A stretch of DNA of 64,000 bases from Gigaspora margarita (GCA_009809945.1 WTPW01000017.1:156078-220077); one strand, 5' to 3'. Numbered from the stretch's first letter, positions 11,700 through 23,515 are shown. Translations and numbers: made by a program. The notes: generated by a model from the sequence alone, not told the origin.

Positions 11700-12719
11700 T
11701 TCATTTGGAAGTATCAAATTTTATTGAAGATTTGTATTACGTTGTGCAACGTTAATTGATTTGATTAACAACTCTCATTCGTGTATTCAGTATCGAACGA
11801 TTTTACAGTTCGCGTTGTTTGTATAGATAACCAAATATGGTTATAAAAGAGATATGCATAACTATATAAAATAGGAAATGGAGTACAAAAATAAATAAGT
11901 TTGTACGGTTAAGAAGTTAAGGGATGATCATCGGATTCAAACTGTGCAGGGGCAAATCTTTAATGTTACAGGGACAGGGGTAATATTGGTTGGCTCTGTG
12001 TGTAGACGATCTCCAAATGTATAAATATTAATAAATTTGACAAAAACTAGTAACATGATGTATATAATCTCATAATTGATAAATTTGTGTGATTCGTTTT
12101 AATTTTAAATCGCTAAAACTTTTTTTTACATAAAATTTTATTTTTTATTAAAAAAACGGCCAAATAATTTTATAGTTAATGTAAGCTTTATAAATTAATT
12201 GGACGGTTTTTATAAAGTTTCCTGTATAAAAAAAAATTATAATGATTGAAATTAATGCTAGAAGATATAGATTTTGGAATTATACAGACTTTAAAATCTT
12301 TTAACTTACAACAAGTTAAAATTTTAAAATCAAATTTTAAGAACTAAACTAATCGTATTTAATATCTCACCTATATAAGCCCTAAAAATACCCATTACGA
12401 TTGCATGTTTCTGGTTGCTTAGACTACTTAAACCATATCAAGTATAATGGCTCAGTTGGCCTAAAACATAATTTCCACTCAAAATTTGAGAAATTTTCAT
12501 TCCTGCATTTAAATTTGACCAGAATCGGTTTAGTTTTCGATATTATGAAATTAGAACACAACATTTGGCAATTTCCTTTTAAGAGTTAGTATTACTCGCG
12601 GAAAACCAATCAAGAGCATAATTTTCGTTGTTCTGCATGCAGATTAGAACAGGTGCAGTTAGGGTTGTGTTACGAAATTACAAACTTATACGTATACAGA
12701 ACATGTGACAGAAGCTTGG
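11700..12719. other. upstream region of the Sel1 gene, otherwise empty
   Basis: The first ~100 bp presumably hold the Sel1 promoter and leader. The rest is AT-rich. A short open frame near 12401-12589 matches nothing recognised and has no intron or codon-use support. Confidence 0.45.
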
Positions 12720-12727
12720 GTTTCATG

Positions 12728-14045
12728 TAGGGATACCGCGGATCTGCGATAGCATAATCTGCGCATAAATTAGATTTTAGCGCAGAAGCATATGCGACAG
12801 CATATTCGCATATTAGGATGAATTTCGCATAATTAATAAAGCATAATCTGCGCATAAAATGCAGGAATTAAAAGATAAGTACTATCGGGTTTATCAATTT
12901 TCCTCACCAGTTCCCATTTGATTATATGAAACATAAATCATCAGATTTGAAATTTCAAATAACGGTACGAATGTTACCGTAAGTAATAAAACATATCGTC
13001 AAAGCAATATAAAGTTTAACAAGAAACATATATTTTACTAAAATTTTGTAGGGAATTTTTTGTTAGGACGCAAAAGTAGAGTTGGGTTTCATGCGTGCGC
13101 ATAATTGCGAATTGTGTGCATGTTTCCGAATCATGCGCATTTTACACAGGTAAAACTATAAATATTTTCTAAATTTATTATGGCAGAAAACCTTTGATGT
13201 GATATACAACTTTACCAATATTTTTATAAAATTATTAAAACTATCAGATCGAAGATCTAATGTAACGTGAAATCGAAGGAATAGAGGCATTTTAAAAAAA
13301 TGCGAGTAACTCATAATTTGCTTATGAAACCTCCTTCGCATTTTAACAAAAAAAATTTCTTGCGAAATTTTGAGTAGAGACAGTCTTTGCTAATTCTCTA
13401 CTTACCTTTGCTTTAATGCTAACACTTACCCTAAATTATTATAATTATTATATTATTAGTTTGTTTTGATCTCATATCTAAACTTATTGTTATTGAATAT
13501 GTTATAAAATTCTGTTTAGAATACCACAATAAAAGTTGCATATTACACCATAAGTTTTGATATGAAAATTTTTTAGAAAACTGTTGGAAAAGGTAATATC
13601 TAACAAAGGTTTTCTGGCATAATAAATTTAGAAAACAATTACAGTTTTACCTGTGTTACCCCATCAAAGTTTCTTTTATTTTTTTTTTATTATGCACGAA
13701 TTTTCAAAAAATGCGTACAATATGCATTAATGCGCATGCGTATTTTATCCCATCTCCATGCAAATGAAGTTTTGTAATGCGATTCTTTTCAATAATTTTA
13801 TAGTACACAGATGCTGTGGTTTTATTGGTAAGTTACTGATGGGTTCAGTAACTTACGATAATGATAATAATAAAAATTTACAATGATAAATTTACAACTC
13901 TGGTGATCGCATATTTTCGCATATTTCTATCTGATTCGCATAATCTGTAGCATAATTTTAAAAAATTTATCGCATAATTCGCATAATTCAGGTTGTAAAG
14001 CAGGCAGAATTTGGGGTCTGTCGCAGCAGAAATTTTGGATCCCTA
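12728..14045. mobile_element. hAT-type non-autonomous element with CGCATAAT motifs
   Basis: A 1,318 bp element bounded by TAGGGATAC and the reverse complement of TAGGGATCC. It is flanked by a perfect 8 bp duplication GTTTCATG (12720-12727 and 14046-14053). GCATAAT/GCGCATAA motifs are iterated inside both ends (12740-12860, 13080-13140, 13720-13745, 13900-13995). A second inverted-repeat element is nested in the middle. No transposase ORF. Confidence 0.88.
13145..13655. mobile_element. nested element, TTA duplication, CACAGGTAAAACT ends (PIF/Harbinger-like)
   Basis: A 511 bp element with inverted termini of ~50 bp beginning CACAGGTAAAACT and running through TTTTCTAAATTTATTATG. It is flanked by TTA on both sides (13142-13144 and 13656-13658), the 3 bp duplication expected of PIF/Harbinger insertions. 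Its interior (13270-13440) is a version of the telomere-like core described at 18348-18672. It lies within the 12728-14045 hAT-type element. Confidence 0.7.
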
Positions 14046-14164
14046 GTTTCATGTAAATTTCACGTGATATACAGTACCAGTACTGTGAAAAGTTTGGCCA
14101 GCATTATTGAACTACTCCAGACAATCACATGGGATCATGTGATACTATGATCACGTTTCAACTG

Positions 14165-14455
14165 GGGTAAAATCACCACCAAAAAAAATTTCACGGCCAA
14201 TCAAATTTCAAGATCAGGTGTAACGTAGCACGATCAGAAAAATTCAAAACAAACGTTCGCTTTGTCAAAAATCGCCTATAACTCAAAATCTAGTCTATGA
14301 AAGGACCTTCTGCGCATTAGTTAAAAAATTTCCTTGCGAATTTTGATATATATAGTACCTTCTAACCCTAGCCTAATAGCAATACTAATCCTAAACAAAC
14401 AAAAAATTTATTTCGAAGTAGGTTTGAAATTTTTTTAGGTGGCGATTCTACCCTT
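14165..14455. mobile_element. inverted-repeat element with GGGTAAAATCACCACC ends, shares the telomere-like core
   Basis: Inverted termini GGGGTAAAATCACCACC...TTTCA (from 14165) and their partner ending near 14455 pair over ~29 bp. The interior matches the core of the elements at 13270-13440 and 18348-18672: AACTCAAAATCTAGTCTATG, then AATTTCCTTGCGAATTTT, then TTCTAACCCTAGCC. No clear target duplication was found. Confidence 0.6.
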
Positions 14456-14499
14456 GTGTCACGTTTCTTACACACCAAATTTACCTAGCGGTAATTTTA

Positions 14500-14558
14500 T
14501 TGGATCAGTATGGTACGTACGTGCGGATTTTAAAAATCCGCTTGTACTATACTGATCA
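14500..14558. repeat. long hairpin
   Basis: TTGGATCAGTATGGTAC...GCGGATTTT pairs with AAAAATCCGC..GTACTATACTGATCAA with only a few mismatches, giving a ~27 bp stem and almost no loop. It ends just before the palindromic array begins and may be the remnant of a foldback element. Confidence 0.7.
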
Positions 14559-14572
14559 ACATAATTTAGTTG

Positions 14573-15775
14573 CATTTTTGATCAAAATTCCAAAATTAAG
14601 CATCTTTTCTTAAAATATAAAATTATAAAGTAAACATATGCTCATATGGTGTATTTTTATGCGTAGAACAAGTCTACTTAGAGCATAAAGATATAATTAA
14701 TTAGTAAAATGTTGAGGATCATATTATTTTTATAATTTTATTAATAAATTATGAAAAATATTATGATCCTTCAAAATTTTACTAATTAATTATCTTTATG
14801 TCCTAAATAGACTTGTTCTACACATAAAAATACACCCAATTGTCATACTTTACTTTATAATTTTAAATTTTAAGAATAAGGTGCTTAATTCTGAATTTTT
14901 GATCAAAAATTCAGAATTAAGCACCTTATTCTTAAAAATTAAAATTTAGTAAAGTATGACAATTTGGTGTATTTTTATGCATAGAACAAGTCTATTTAGA
15001 GTATGAAGATATAATTAATTAGTAAAATTTTGAGAATCATGATATTTTTCATAATTTTATTAAAAAATTATAAAAAATGATATCAGATATGATTCTCAAC
15101 ATTTTACTAATTAATCATATCTTTATGCTATAAGTAGACTTGTTCTACATATAAAAATACACCATATTGGCATATGTTTACTTTATAATTTTATATTTTT
15201 TTTAAAAAAATGCTTAATTTAGGAATTTTTATCAAAAATTCAAAATTAAGCATCTTTTCTTATTAAAATTTAAAACTATAAAGTAAAAGTATATCAATTT
15301 TTATGTGTAGAACAAGTTTACTTATTACTTGAAGAAAGTATTAATTAGTAAATGTTTAAGAATTATAATATTTTTTTATTTTATGAATAAAATTATAAAA
15401 AATAATATTTTCAAAATTCTACTAAGTCAATCTCATTTTCAACCTCTAGTTAAAGTTGTAGAATAGAGTCTTGTGAGTTAAAGTATTAAAAGCAGCCCAG
15501 TAGATTGTGAGATAAAAGTATTTTAGTCTTTATGGCTATTTATTTTCTTCTTTATTTATATAAAGAAGAAAATATATAGTTGCAAAAGACTAATATACTT
15601 ATATTTTGCAATCTACTGGGTTAATTTTGACATTTTATCTACCATTTAATTGCAAGACACTCCTCTACAACTTTTTTTAGAAGTTGAAAAAAGGTTTACT
15701 TAGAAAGAAAAAAAATTCAGTAAATTCTAAAAACAATAAAAAAATATTTAATAAACATATTTTTAATATACTTGT
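14573..15775. repeat. palindrome array 1 (truncated copy of the foldback family)
   Basis: One ~160 bp unit is read alternately forward and backward about the same two kinds of centre. Centre A is ATAATTTTATTAATAAAATTAT (at ~14740, 15063, 15385); centre B is GAATTTTTGATCAAAAATTC (at ~14580, 14908, 15231). Landmarks within the unit are AGAACAAGTCTACTTA and ATTAAGCATCTTTTCTTAAA. The array ends in a third palindrome about ~15555 (GTAGATTGTGAGATAA arms) and the arm TTCTAAAAACAATAAAAAAA. The same order occurs in the complete foldback at 20441-23507. The left side is missing. Confidence 0.8.
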
Positions 15776-15812
15776 GGAATTTTGCAAAAGTATCAAGTAA
15801 TAAATTGTGCTA

Positions 15813-15954
15813 AGACTCCAAAATGTACATAGATAGGTCAGGTTTATTATAAAATTACTTAAAATAGAAAATCTGCAGAAAAAACCTTGATCTATATAAA
15901 AAACCTAAAAATAAACAAACTAATACCTGACATATCTATGTATATTTTGGGTCC
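15813..15954. mobile_element. TA-flanked MITE, copy 2
   Basis: A diverged second copy of the 575-751 element: inverted ends contain CATAGATAGGTCAGGT / ACCTGACATATCTATG, and TA flanks both sides (15811-15812 and 15955-15956). It is 35 bp shorter, having only one copy of the internal duplication. Confidence 0.75.
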
Positions 15955-15956
15955 TA

Positions 15957-16530
15957 TTGTGCTATATTTGAATTACTTAAAATATATTATTATTTTTGAT
16001 TACTTATATAATTATTTACTATTGTATCAAAGATTTGGTATAAAAAAAATAAAAAACTAGCAAATTATTTGAATATTAATTAAAAAAGATGATTAAAATT
16101 AATATATAATTTTATTTTATTTATAAATTTTTTTCTAGAAACTCAATATTAAAATTAGTACAATTTAAATTTGATATGTAATACATTCTAATTAGTACAA
16201 AATTTTAAAATTAGTACCATTTAAATTTGATATATAATTTATTCTAATTAGTATAAAATTTTAAAATTTAAGTTAATTTTGAATTATAAAAAAATTAAGT
16301 AATATAATTAATAATTAACAAAATTTTAGATGTGGATTGTTAAAAGTTTTGACACTATTCAATTATTTTGCTTATTTTTAAAAATACCAGTTAAACCTAA
16401 ATATATTGACCATTTTCTAATAATCACCTGTATCTAATTTCATAGCAAAAGATATTTAACAAAATATAGTAAATTATAGAAAAGAAGATTATAAGACTAA
16501 AAAACCCTATAAATGGGCATCTATTATTTA
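15957..16530. other. AT-rich, nothing recognised
   Basis: Only short imperfect repeats of AAATTAGTACAATTTAAATT near 16150-16260. No gene is supported. Confidence 0.5.
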
Positions 16531-16538
16531 TAGTTAGT

Positions 16539-17395
16539 TAGGGATGAGAATCAATTCTAAAAACTTTAATCGATGATTGAATTGGTCATAATCGATTTAT
16601 AATCGATAATCGAATCCTATATATATGTTGTTATCACTTATTACTTTTAGTTTTATTACCATCATAATCATTAGCAAAAATATCATTATTATCAAAGATA
16701 TAATCTAATTTCACTAAATCTATCATCCTCAGATAATGTACTTTGTTGGTTTTCAAGTTGATGAAATTGTAGTAGCCATGCCAATAAAGTTAAAAGCAAA
16801 AAAAAAAACTTACATTATATAAATAAATTGAACAATAATAAAAAGCTTAATCATTTTGGGCAATATTATTTATTCATTCGTGTAAAAATTAAGGCTTAAT
16901 TATTTGGGCAATATTATTTATTCATTCGGTAAAAATTAAGGCTTAATTATTTGGGCAATATTATTTATTCATTCGTGTAAAAATTAAGAAACAGTCTTAA
17001 AAATTAAAAATAATAAACTTAGCTACTATAATATGGCTGGCTATAAACTATAGGCTTAAAATTTAATAAAACAATATACCTTATATTTAACAAACATATA
17101 GCTGTAATAATTACTTACCAGAGAATATTAAAAATAATTAAGTAACTAACTTGTGAAATAAAGATGGCTGAGTACGAACTAAAGGCTAAGCTAAATGACT
17201 CATAAAGTTTAAAAATAAAAGAGCTGTTTTTAAAATAAATAAATAACTTGAAAATTAGTAAAGTTTATTAAAATTAAAACGATTATATGCCTAGAATCGA
17301 TTCTAATAATGATTAAATCGATTATACAAAAATAAGAATTGATTCTAATTTGATTAACAATTAAATCATTATCAGAGAATTGATTCTTATCCCTA
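16539..17395. mobile_element. hAT-type non-autonomous element with AATCGATT motifs
   Basis: An 857 bp element with ends TAGGGATGAGAATCAATTCT and TAGGGATAAGAATCAATTCT (reverse complement), flanked by a perfect 8 bp duplication TAGTTAGT (16531-16538 and 17396-17403). AATCGATT/ATAATCGAT motifs crowd both subterminal regions. The middle holds a three-copy ~48 bp tandem repeat containing GGGCAATATTATTTATTCAT (16841-16989). No ORF. Confidence 0.9.
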
Positions 17396-17403
17396 TAGTT
17401 AGT

Positions 17404-18338
17404 TCTTATACACTATCTGCTAGTAGGCCAAGAGTTTATCACTTACTTTATAGGATAGCACTTGTCATTTAGATTTAGGAAATAGAAATAATAAATAAAA
17501 TCAATAAAAAAAACTTTCAAAAAGAAGAAAAAATGGAAAAAAAGAAAAAATCTCTATAGAAGAATAACTAAGGCACTATATGATCTATGCTAGATTTAAA
17601 AAATTATAGCAACTGCAATATTTGCATATTTATTATAAAGCTTTGCCTTGCCATTAAAATTTTGGTTCTAATTGTACAATCCATAATCAAATATCCTTTT
17701 AACTATAGATGTTATTCATTATCATATAGAGTAGTACTATATCATGACCAAAACCAATATATAGTTGCATTCTACTGAGTTTATCTAAATTAGAAAGGAT
17801 TTTGTATACTTTTTATAAAATTTTTAAATAAAAACAAGCAGACAAAAATAAGGGAAAGAGTCCTTGTACTATTTCCAAATAAGCATATATCTATTTTTTT
17901 AGAATATAACAAAACTTATAGATCTGAGCAAAGTGCTTGTACTGTTTTGCAATAAGTAATAAACTCTAAGCTTCCTTTTTTTACTCCTTTATTAGTTATA
18001 GTATTAATTTTCTTTCCATATAGAAGTACATTTTCTTTTTCTTAACTTTTGAAAAGAATACTCTTTTTATAGTATAGTGGTCTAATAGCCTTTTTTGGTA
18101 TAGTTTGTATATTGATATGCCAGTTGTGCTTGGATATCATATAATAAGCACAGGGTAATATCAAACTTAAATATATAAGTATTAGCTAGCATAAAATTTT
18201 AAAATTTAATAAAGTCTTAGCAGAACTACCAAAGTTGAAAAAAGGCTTAAATATACAAAACTATAAACTATCATAATTTAAAAAAAATTATCCAAGCTTA
18301 ATTAAATGGTTTTAAAAAATTAATTTTTATTTTAACTA
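17404..18338. other. AT-rich, nothing recognised
   Basis: A 63-codon open frame near 17587-17778 has no recognisable motif or splice context. No repeat family is recognised. Confidence 0.45.
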
Positions 18339-18347
18339 TTTTAAATA

Positions 18348-18672
18348 GAGTATTGCTAATCTTAACAGGATGTGAAATTCAGAACCCTGCATCTGACCAA
18401 TCAAAATTGCAGAATCAGCATGATCTGCAATATTTTTGTGTAATAAAAACAAAGTATTTTTTATGAAAAAATCAAAAAATCACTTCTAACTTAAAATTTT
18501 GTCTATGAAACTACTTTTTTTTTATACAAAAAAAAATTCTTTGCTAAATTTTACTATAAAGTTTGCTATTTATTGCAGTTCTAACCCTAACCCTAACTTA
18601 AATAGAAAACTTTTTTGAAATTTTTTAAAATGAGGGTATGAATTTCACAGCCTGTGAATTGAAGTAATTTTC
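18348..18672 (+). mobile_element. 325 bp element with telomere-like core, 9 bp duplication (Mutator-like), copy 1
   Basis: Flanked by a perfect 9 bp duplication TTTTAAATA (18339-18347 and 18673-18681). Ends GAGTATTGCTAATC... and the reverse complement GAAAATTACTTCAATTC... lead into better paired inverted repeats around CTGTGAAATTCACA. Inside lie TGACCAATCAAAATTGCAG, a block TTTTGTCTATGAAACTAC, and CTAACCCTAACCCTAACTTA, which resembles two units of the TTAGGG telomere repeat. A 9 bp duplication suggests the Mutator superfamily; this is inference. No ORF. The inverted copy 2 is at 21379-21705. Confidence 0.85.
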
Positions 18673-18681
18673 TTTTAAATA

Positions 18682-19508
18682 TTAAAAATTATATATTTAT
18701 ATAATTAAAGTTGGTTTAAGTTAATTTTTAGTTAATATTATACTTCTCTTTTCCTTTGATACCCTAATAAAATAAATATATAAACAAAAGTAAAATTTAA
18801 AAATAATAAAATACCAAATATAACTACAAAATAATAAGATAGAGTGTGTTTAAAATTTCAACCTATATTATGTTTATTAGACCAAAATTCAAAATATCTC
18901 TCTATGTTTATTTTATAATTATATGGCAAATATAAATAAAAAATAATTTAAAAGAAAAAAATAATTTAAAATAAAATAAATTAAATTAAAGTAAAATAAA
19001 ATAATTTAAAATAAAATAAAATAATTAAAAAATAAAATTAAAATGAATTAATAAAAAAATAAAAAATAATTTAAAAAAAAAGAAAAAAATTAATTAAGAA
19101 TAATTTAAAAAATAAAATTAAATGAATTAAAAAAATAATAAAAATTAATTTAAAAAAATAATATAAAAATAAAAGAACAAAAGAAAATTATTATTTGTAC
19201 ACTAGGTGTATATATACATATATTGATATTTTAAAAATTCTGATTATATAATAGCTTTTGGGGTTCTAACAAAAAATATCAGATATTCTTTGCAAAATTT
19301 TAGCATTAACTATAACCTTCTCTAACTCTCAAGCAACTCTAACCCTAACCTTAAGCTATACTAATTTTTCATTTATAATTTATATATTATACAAATTCAT
19401 AGATCAATAAATTAGTATGTATATATATTTACCTAATGTAAATTAAGAAATTTTTTAATAAAAAATAAGCTAAAATTTTAGTTTTTATATTTACAGTATT
19501 TTAGTTTA
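18682..19508. other. AT simple-sequence stretch with a partial telomere-like core
   Basis: Positions ~18940-19170 are AAAATAATTTAAAATAAA-type simple sequence. Near 19280-19350 there is a partial copy of the core seen at 18348-18672, including TCTTTGCAAAATTTTAG and ACTCTAACCCTAACCTTAAG. No gene is supported. Confidence 0.6.
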
Positions 19509-19824
19509 CCGTATATTCCCAAAAATAAGCAACTCCGAAAATAAGCAACCCCCCTGATTTTTTTCAAAAATCTCAAAAATCGCGTTAGCAGTTGCTACAT
19601 ATAAATGTCTAAATTTTACTAAGTAAACCTCAAAAGTGCTATTAAGTAAACTTGTTCAGGACACAAAAATACACTTACAGTAAAAATTCACATTATTTGG
19701 ATAACTTTTTATTAGTACGTTTCTCAATTTTTCAAAAAATTCAACAATTCGAAAATAAGCAACCCTCCGCTTTTTTGTGTAATTTTTGCTCCAAAAAAGG
19801 TTGCTTATTTTCAGGAATATATGG
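19509..19824. mobile_element. TA-flanked MITE with CCGTATATTCCC ends
   Basis: A 316 bp element with inverted termini CCRTATATTCCYRAAAATAA followed by GCAACC, flanked by TA (19507-19508 and 19825-19826). The motif AAAATAAGCAACC occurs four times, twice near the left end in direct orientation. Tc1/mariner-like by duplication and ends. No transposase ORF. Confidence 0.8.
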
Positions 19825-19826
19825 TA

Positions 19827-20432
19827 TATGAAGCAATTCAAGAAAACTGCTAAAAAACGAGTTTCTAAAGGTTTTTTATTCAATTGTAAAAAGCTAGCGA
19901 ACTAGTAAAAAGAAAGTTTTAAATAAACATTAAACTATTATAGAAATAACAATTACAATCCAATTATTTGATTAATGCTTTTTTATATTAATTTTTAAGC
20001 CATCTGATCTTTTATTCAATAAGTGACAAAATTTGAATTTGACTAATAAAAACTTAGAAAAAAAGTAAACCCAAAATTCTAATCTGTAATCACTGCATAC
20101 ATATGTCTTTAAAATATTACATATTTGATCACTATTCATAAGAATTTTGGTTATAAAAATTGTATATATGAAGTTCTTTTTTTTAAATAAACTATAATTT
20201 AATTAATTATTTATTTATTGATTTTTGCTTCTTTCTTTTATAAAAGAAATATATTATTAACTACTAAATCAAATTTTATCTGATCTAATTAGCAACTCAA
20301 CTAAAATCTCTAAACTAAATTTAACTTGAAGCAATTTATTATAATAGATTTAGTACTTTAAAATAGTTTGTTTATTTTATATGTTCATTTTATTTGCTCT
20401 CTCCTTCCCTATTCCAAGAGTCCTAAAAAGTA
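19827..20432. other. AT-rich, nothing recognised
   Basis: No ORF, inverted repeat or RNA feature could be supported. Confidence 0.45.
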
Positions 20433-21283
20433 ATGTTAACTAGTGTTCCTATAAACCTGAACTGAACTGAACTTTGGTCAAGTTCAGGTTCAGGTTCAGT
20501 TTAGTTACATTCAATATTGAACTTTTAAATCAAGTTCATGTTCAGTTTAGGTTTAATTCAAGGTTCATGAACATTTTCTGGTTTAGTGACAAAGCATAGT
20601 AAACTGTGAAAATATGTTTACTAAATATTTTTTACTGTCTTTAGAATTTCTAAATTTGGAGTTTTTCAAAAAAAATCTTTTTTCTTTACTAAGTAAACTT
20701 TTTTCAACTTCTAAAAAAAGTTGTATAGGTGCATCTTGTAATCAAAATAGTAGTTAAAACATTAAAATCGATCCAATAGATCATGTGATATAATTATTTT
20801 AGTTTTTACAACTATATATTTTCTTTTTCATATAAATAAAGAAAAAAACAAATAGTTATGAAGACTAAAATACTTATATCTTGCAATTTCTTGGCCAATT
20901 TTATTACTTTAACTGCTATTTTGATTACAAAACTCTCTTCTTCAACTTTAATTAAAGGTTGAAAAAGGTTGAAAAGAGATTGATTTACTTAGTAGAAATT
21001 TAAAAAATAATATTTTTTATAATTTTATTAATAAAATTATGAAAAATATTATAATTCTCAAATGGTTACTAATTAATACTATCTTCATACTATAAGTAAA
21101 CTTGTTCTATATATAAAAATATATTATATTAATATACCTTTACTTTTTAATTTTAAATTTATAAAAAAGATGCTTAATTTTGAATTTTTGATCAAAAATA
21201 TCAAAATTGAGTATCATTTTCTTAAAGTTTAAAATTATAAAGTAAATGTATGCTAAGTGGTATATTTTTATACATAAAACATT

Positions 21284-22140
21284 GGGGTGTTCGATATACT
21301 ATATAAATCAAAAGTATATGTGGTCATATAATAAAATGTATTTATGAAGATTTTTGACAAGTGATCATTTTATAGCAAGAAAATTACTTCAATTCACAGC
21401 CTGTGAAATTCACACCCCCGTTTTAAAAAATTTCAAAAAAGTTTTCTATTTAAGTTAGGGTTAGGGTTAGAGCTGTAATAAATAGCAAACTTTATAGTGA
21501 AATTTAGCAAAGAATTTTTTTTTTGCATAAAAAAAAGTAGTTTCATAGACAAAATTTTATGTTAGAAGTGATTTTTTGATTTTTTCATAAAAAATACTTT
21601 GTTTTTGTTATACAAAGAAAATTTGCAAATCATGCCAATTCTGCAATTTTGATTGGTTAGATGCAGGGTTGTGAATTTCACAGCCTGTTAAGATTAGCAA
21701 TACTCTTATAGCAATTATTATAAAAATTTAAATAGATGCATAGCTCTAATGGTTTGATGGAATTGGTCGAAATTTTGCAGAGACCAGCATTTCATCTCTT
21801 CAAACAAATTTATATGCCTTTTCTTTACTTAATTATGAAAATTTTAATATATTAATTTTTTTTTCTTTAACCAATATACCAGTTTTTTTTCTTGAAAAAA
21901 AGGCAAGAAAGAAAGAATTTAGTATATATTTTCAAAAATTGGCTCTGTAACTTTGTTTGTAAAAACTTAATAATGGGCTTTGCAAAATTTCGATCAATTC
22001 TATCGAATTGTTAGGGCTGTGCATCTGTTTAAATTTTCATAATAATTGTTATAAAATTTCACTTGTCGAAAAATCCATTAATAAATTTTTATTATATGAC
22101 CACATATAGTTTTGATTTACATAGTATATCGAACACCCCA
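21284..22140. mobile_element. 857 bp Mutator-like element nested in the foldback
   Basis: Ends TGGGGTGTTCGATATACTAT and its inverted partner extend ~165 bp inward, including ATATGTGGTCATATAATAAAA-type and ATAGATGCATAGCTCTAA-type blocks. Flanks ATAAAACAT (21275-21283) and ATAGAACAT (22141-22149) match 8/9. Long inverted ends and a 9 bp duplication point to the Mutator superfamily. The left inverted repeat is split by the 327 bp element. Solo ends of the same type occur at ~34549 (plus) and ~39393-39412 (minus), with a remnant at 47690-47720. Confidence 0.82.
21379..21705 (-). mobile_element. 327 bp element with telomere-like core, copy 2 (inverted)
   Basis: An inverted copy of the 18348-18672 element, here with TTAGGGTTAGGG reading on the plus strand near 21460. 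It is flanked by a perfect 9 bp duplication TTATAGCAA (21370-21378 and 21706-21714). It lies inside the left inverted repeat of the 857 bp element. Removing it restores pairing of that repeat, which confirms its boundaries. Confidence 0.88.
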
Positions 22141-23515
22141 ATAGAACATGTCTACTTAGAGCATAAAGATGTACTTAATTAGTAAATGTTGAGGATCATA
22201 TTATTTTTTATAATTTTATTAATAAAATTATAAAAAATATTATGATTCTCAAAATTTTACTACTTAATTATATCTTTATACTCTAAGTAAACTTGTTCTA
22301 TGCATGAAAATATACTATATCAACATACATTTACTTTATAATTTAAATTTTAAGAAAAAGATGCTTAATTTTGGAATTTTTGATCAAAAATTAAGCATTT
22401 TTTTCTTGAAATTTAAAATTATAAAGTAAATGTATGCTAATAAAGTGTGTTTTTATGCTCAGAACAAGTCTACTTATAGCATGAAGATAGTATTAATTAG
22501 TAAAATTTTGAGGATAATGATATTTTTCATAATTTTATTAATAAAATTATACAAATAATATAATTCTCAATATTTTACTAATTAATTATATCTTTATACT
22601 CTAAGTAGACTTGTTCTAAATATAAAAATATACTATATTAGCATACATTTACTTATTATTTTAAATTTTAAGGAAAATGCTTAATTTTGGAATTTTTGAT
22701 AAAAAATTCAAAATTAAGCATCTTTTCTTAAAATTTAAAATTATAAAATAAAAGTATATTGATATGATTTATTTTTATGTATAAAACAAGTTTATTTATA
22801 GCATGAAAATAGTATTAATTAGTAACTATTTGAGAATTATAAGAGTTTCATAATTTTATTAAGCATCTTTTCTTAAAATTTAAATTATAAAGTAAAAGTA
22901 TATTGATATGATTTATTTTTATGTGTAGAACAAGTTTACTTATAGCATAAAGATAGTATTAATTAGTAACTGATTGAGAATTATAATATTTTTATATAAT
23001 TTTATTAATAAAATTATAAAAAATATTATTATTTTCAAATTTCTACTAAGTAAATCTCTTTTCAACCTCTAATTAAAGTCATAGAAGAGAGTCTTGTGAT
23101 CAAAAATGCTGGTTAAAATTTAAAATTGACCTAGTAGATTATAAGAAATAAGTATTCGCAACTATTTGTTTTCTTCTTTATTTATAAAGAAAATATATAG
23201 TTGAGAAAACTAAATTACTTATATCTCACAATCTACTGGGTCAATTTGAACAGTTTAATGTTATTTTGATCACAAGTCACTCCTCTACAACTTTTCTTAG
23301 AAGATGAAAAAGGCTTACTTAGTAATGAAAAAAGGGTTCTTTAAAAAACTCCAAATTCAGAAATTCTAAAGACAATAAAAAAATACTTACTATGTTTTGT
23401 CACTAAACCTGAACATGTTCATGAAAAAAATTATTTTCAAGTTCAGGTTCAGGTTCATTGAACCTGAACCTGAACTTTTATTGAACTAACTGAACCTCAG
23501 AACCCTAAAGTTAAC

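Larger units (their letters stand above)
20441..23507. mobile_element. 3.07 kb giant foldback element with hAT-type ends
   Basis: The left end TAGTGTTCC and the right end (reverse complement TAGGGTTCT) are flanked by ATGTTAAC (20433-20440) and AAGTTAAC (23508-23515), a 7/8 matching 8 bp duplication. Subterminal GTTCAG/CTGAAC motifs are iterated on both sides. Next come long inverted arms with TTTAGTGACAAA and TTTAGAATTTCT, then outer palindromes about ~20832 and ~23180, then an array of a ~160 bp unit in alternating orientation. Its A centres lie at ~21030, 22222, 22548 and 23005, and its B centres at ~21192, 22385 and 22698. An 857 bp Mutator-like element interrupts it. No ORF. Confidence 0.8.

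Noticed and set aside
11700..11717. Upstream start of the Sel1 gene at a TTG codon
   Set aside because: Eukaryotic initiation at TTG is improbable and an in-frame ATG lies 18 bases downstream.
18580..21480. Telomere end or subtelomere, from TTAGGG-like repeats
   Set aside because: Only two units occur, always at the same internal place of a transposable element with target duplications.
21284..22140. TTA or 8 bp duplication for the 857 bp element
   Set aside because: The flanks align only as 9-mers ATAAAACAT/ATAGAACAT.
14573..23507. CRISPR-like regularly spaced repeats
   Set aside because: Repeats alternate in orientation, spacers are themselves repeats, and the genome is eukaryotic.
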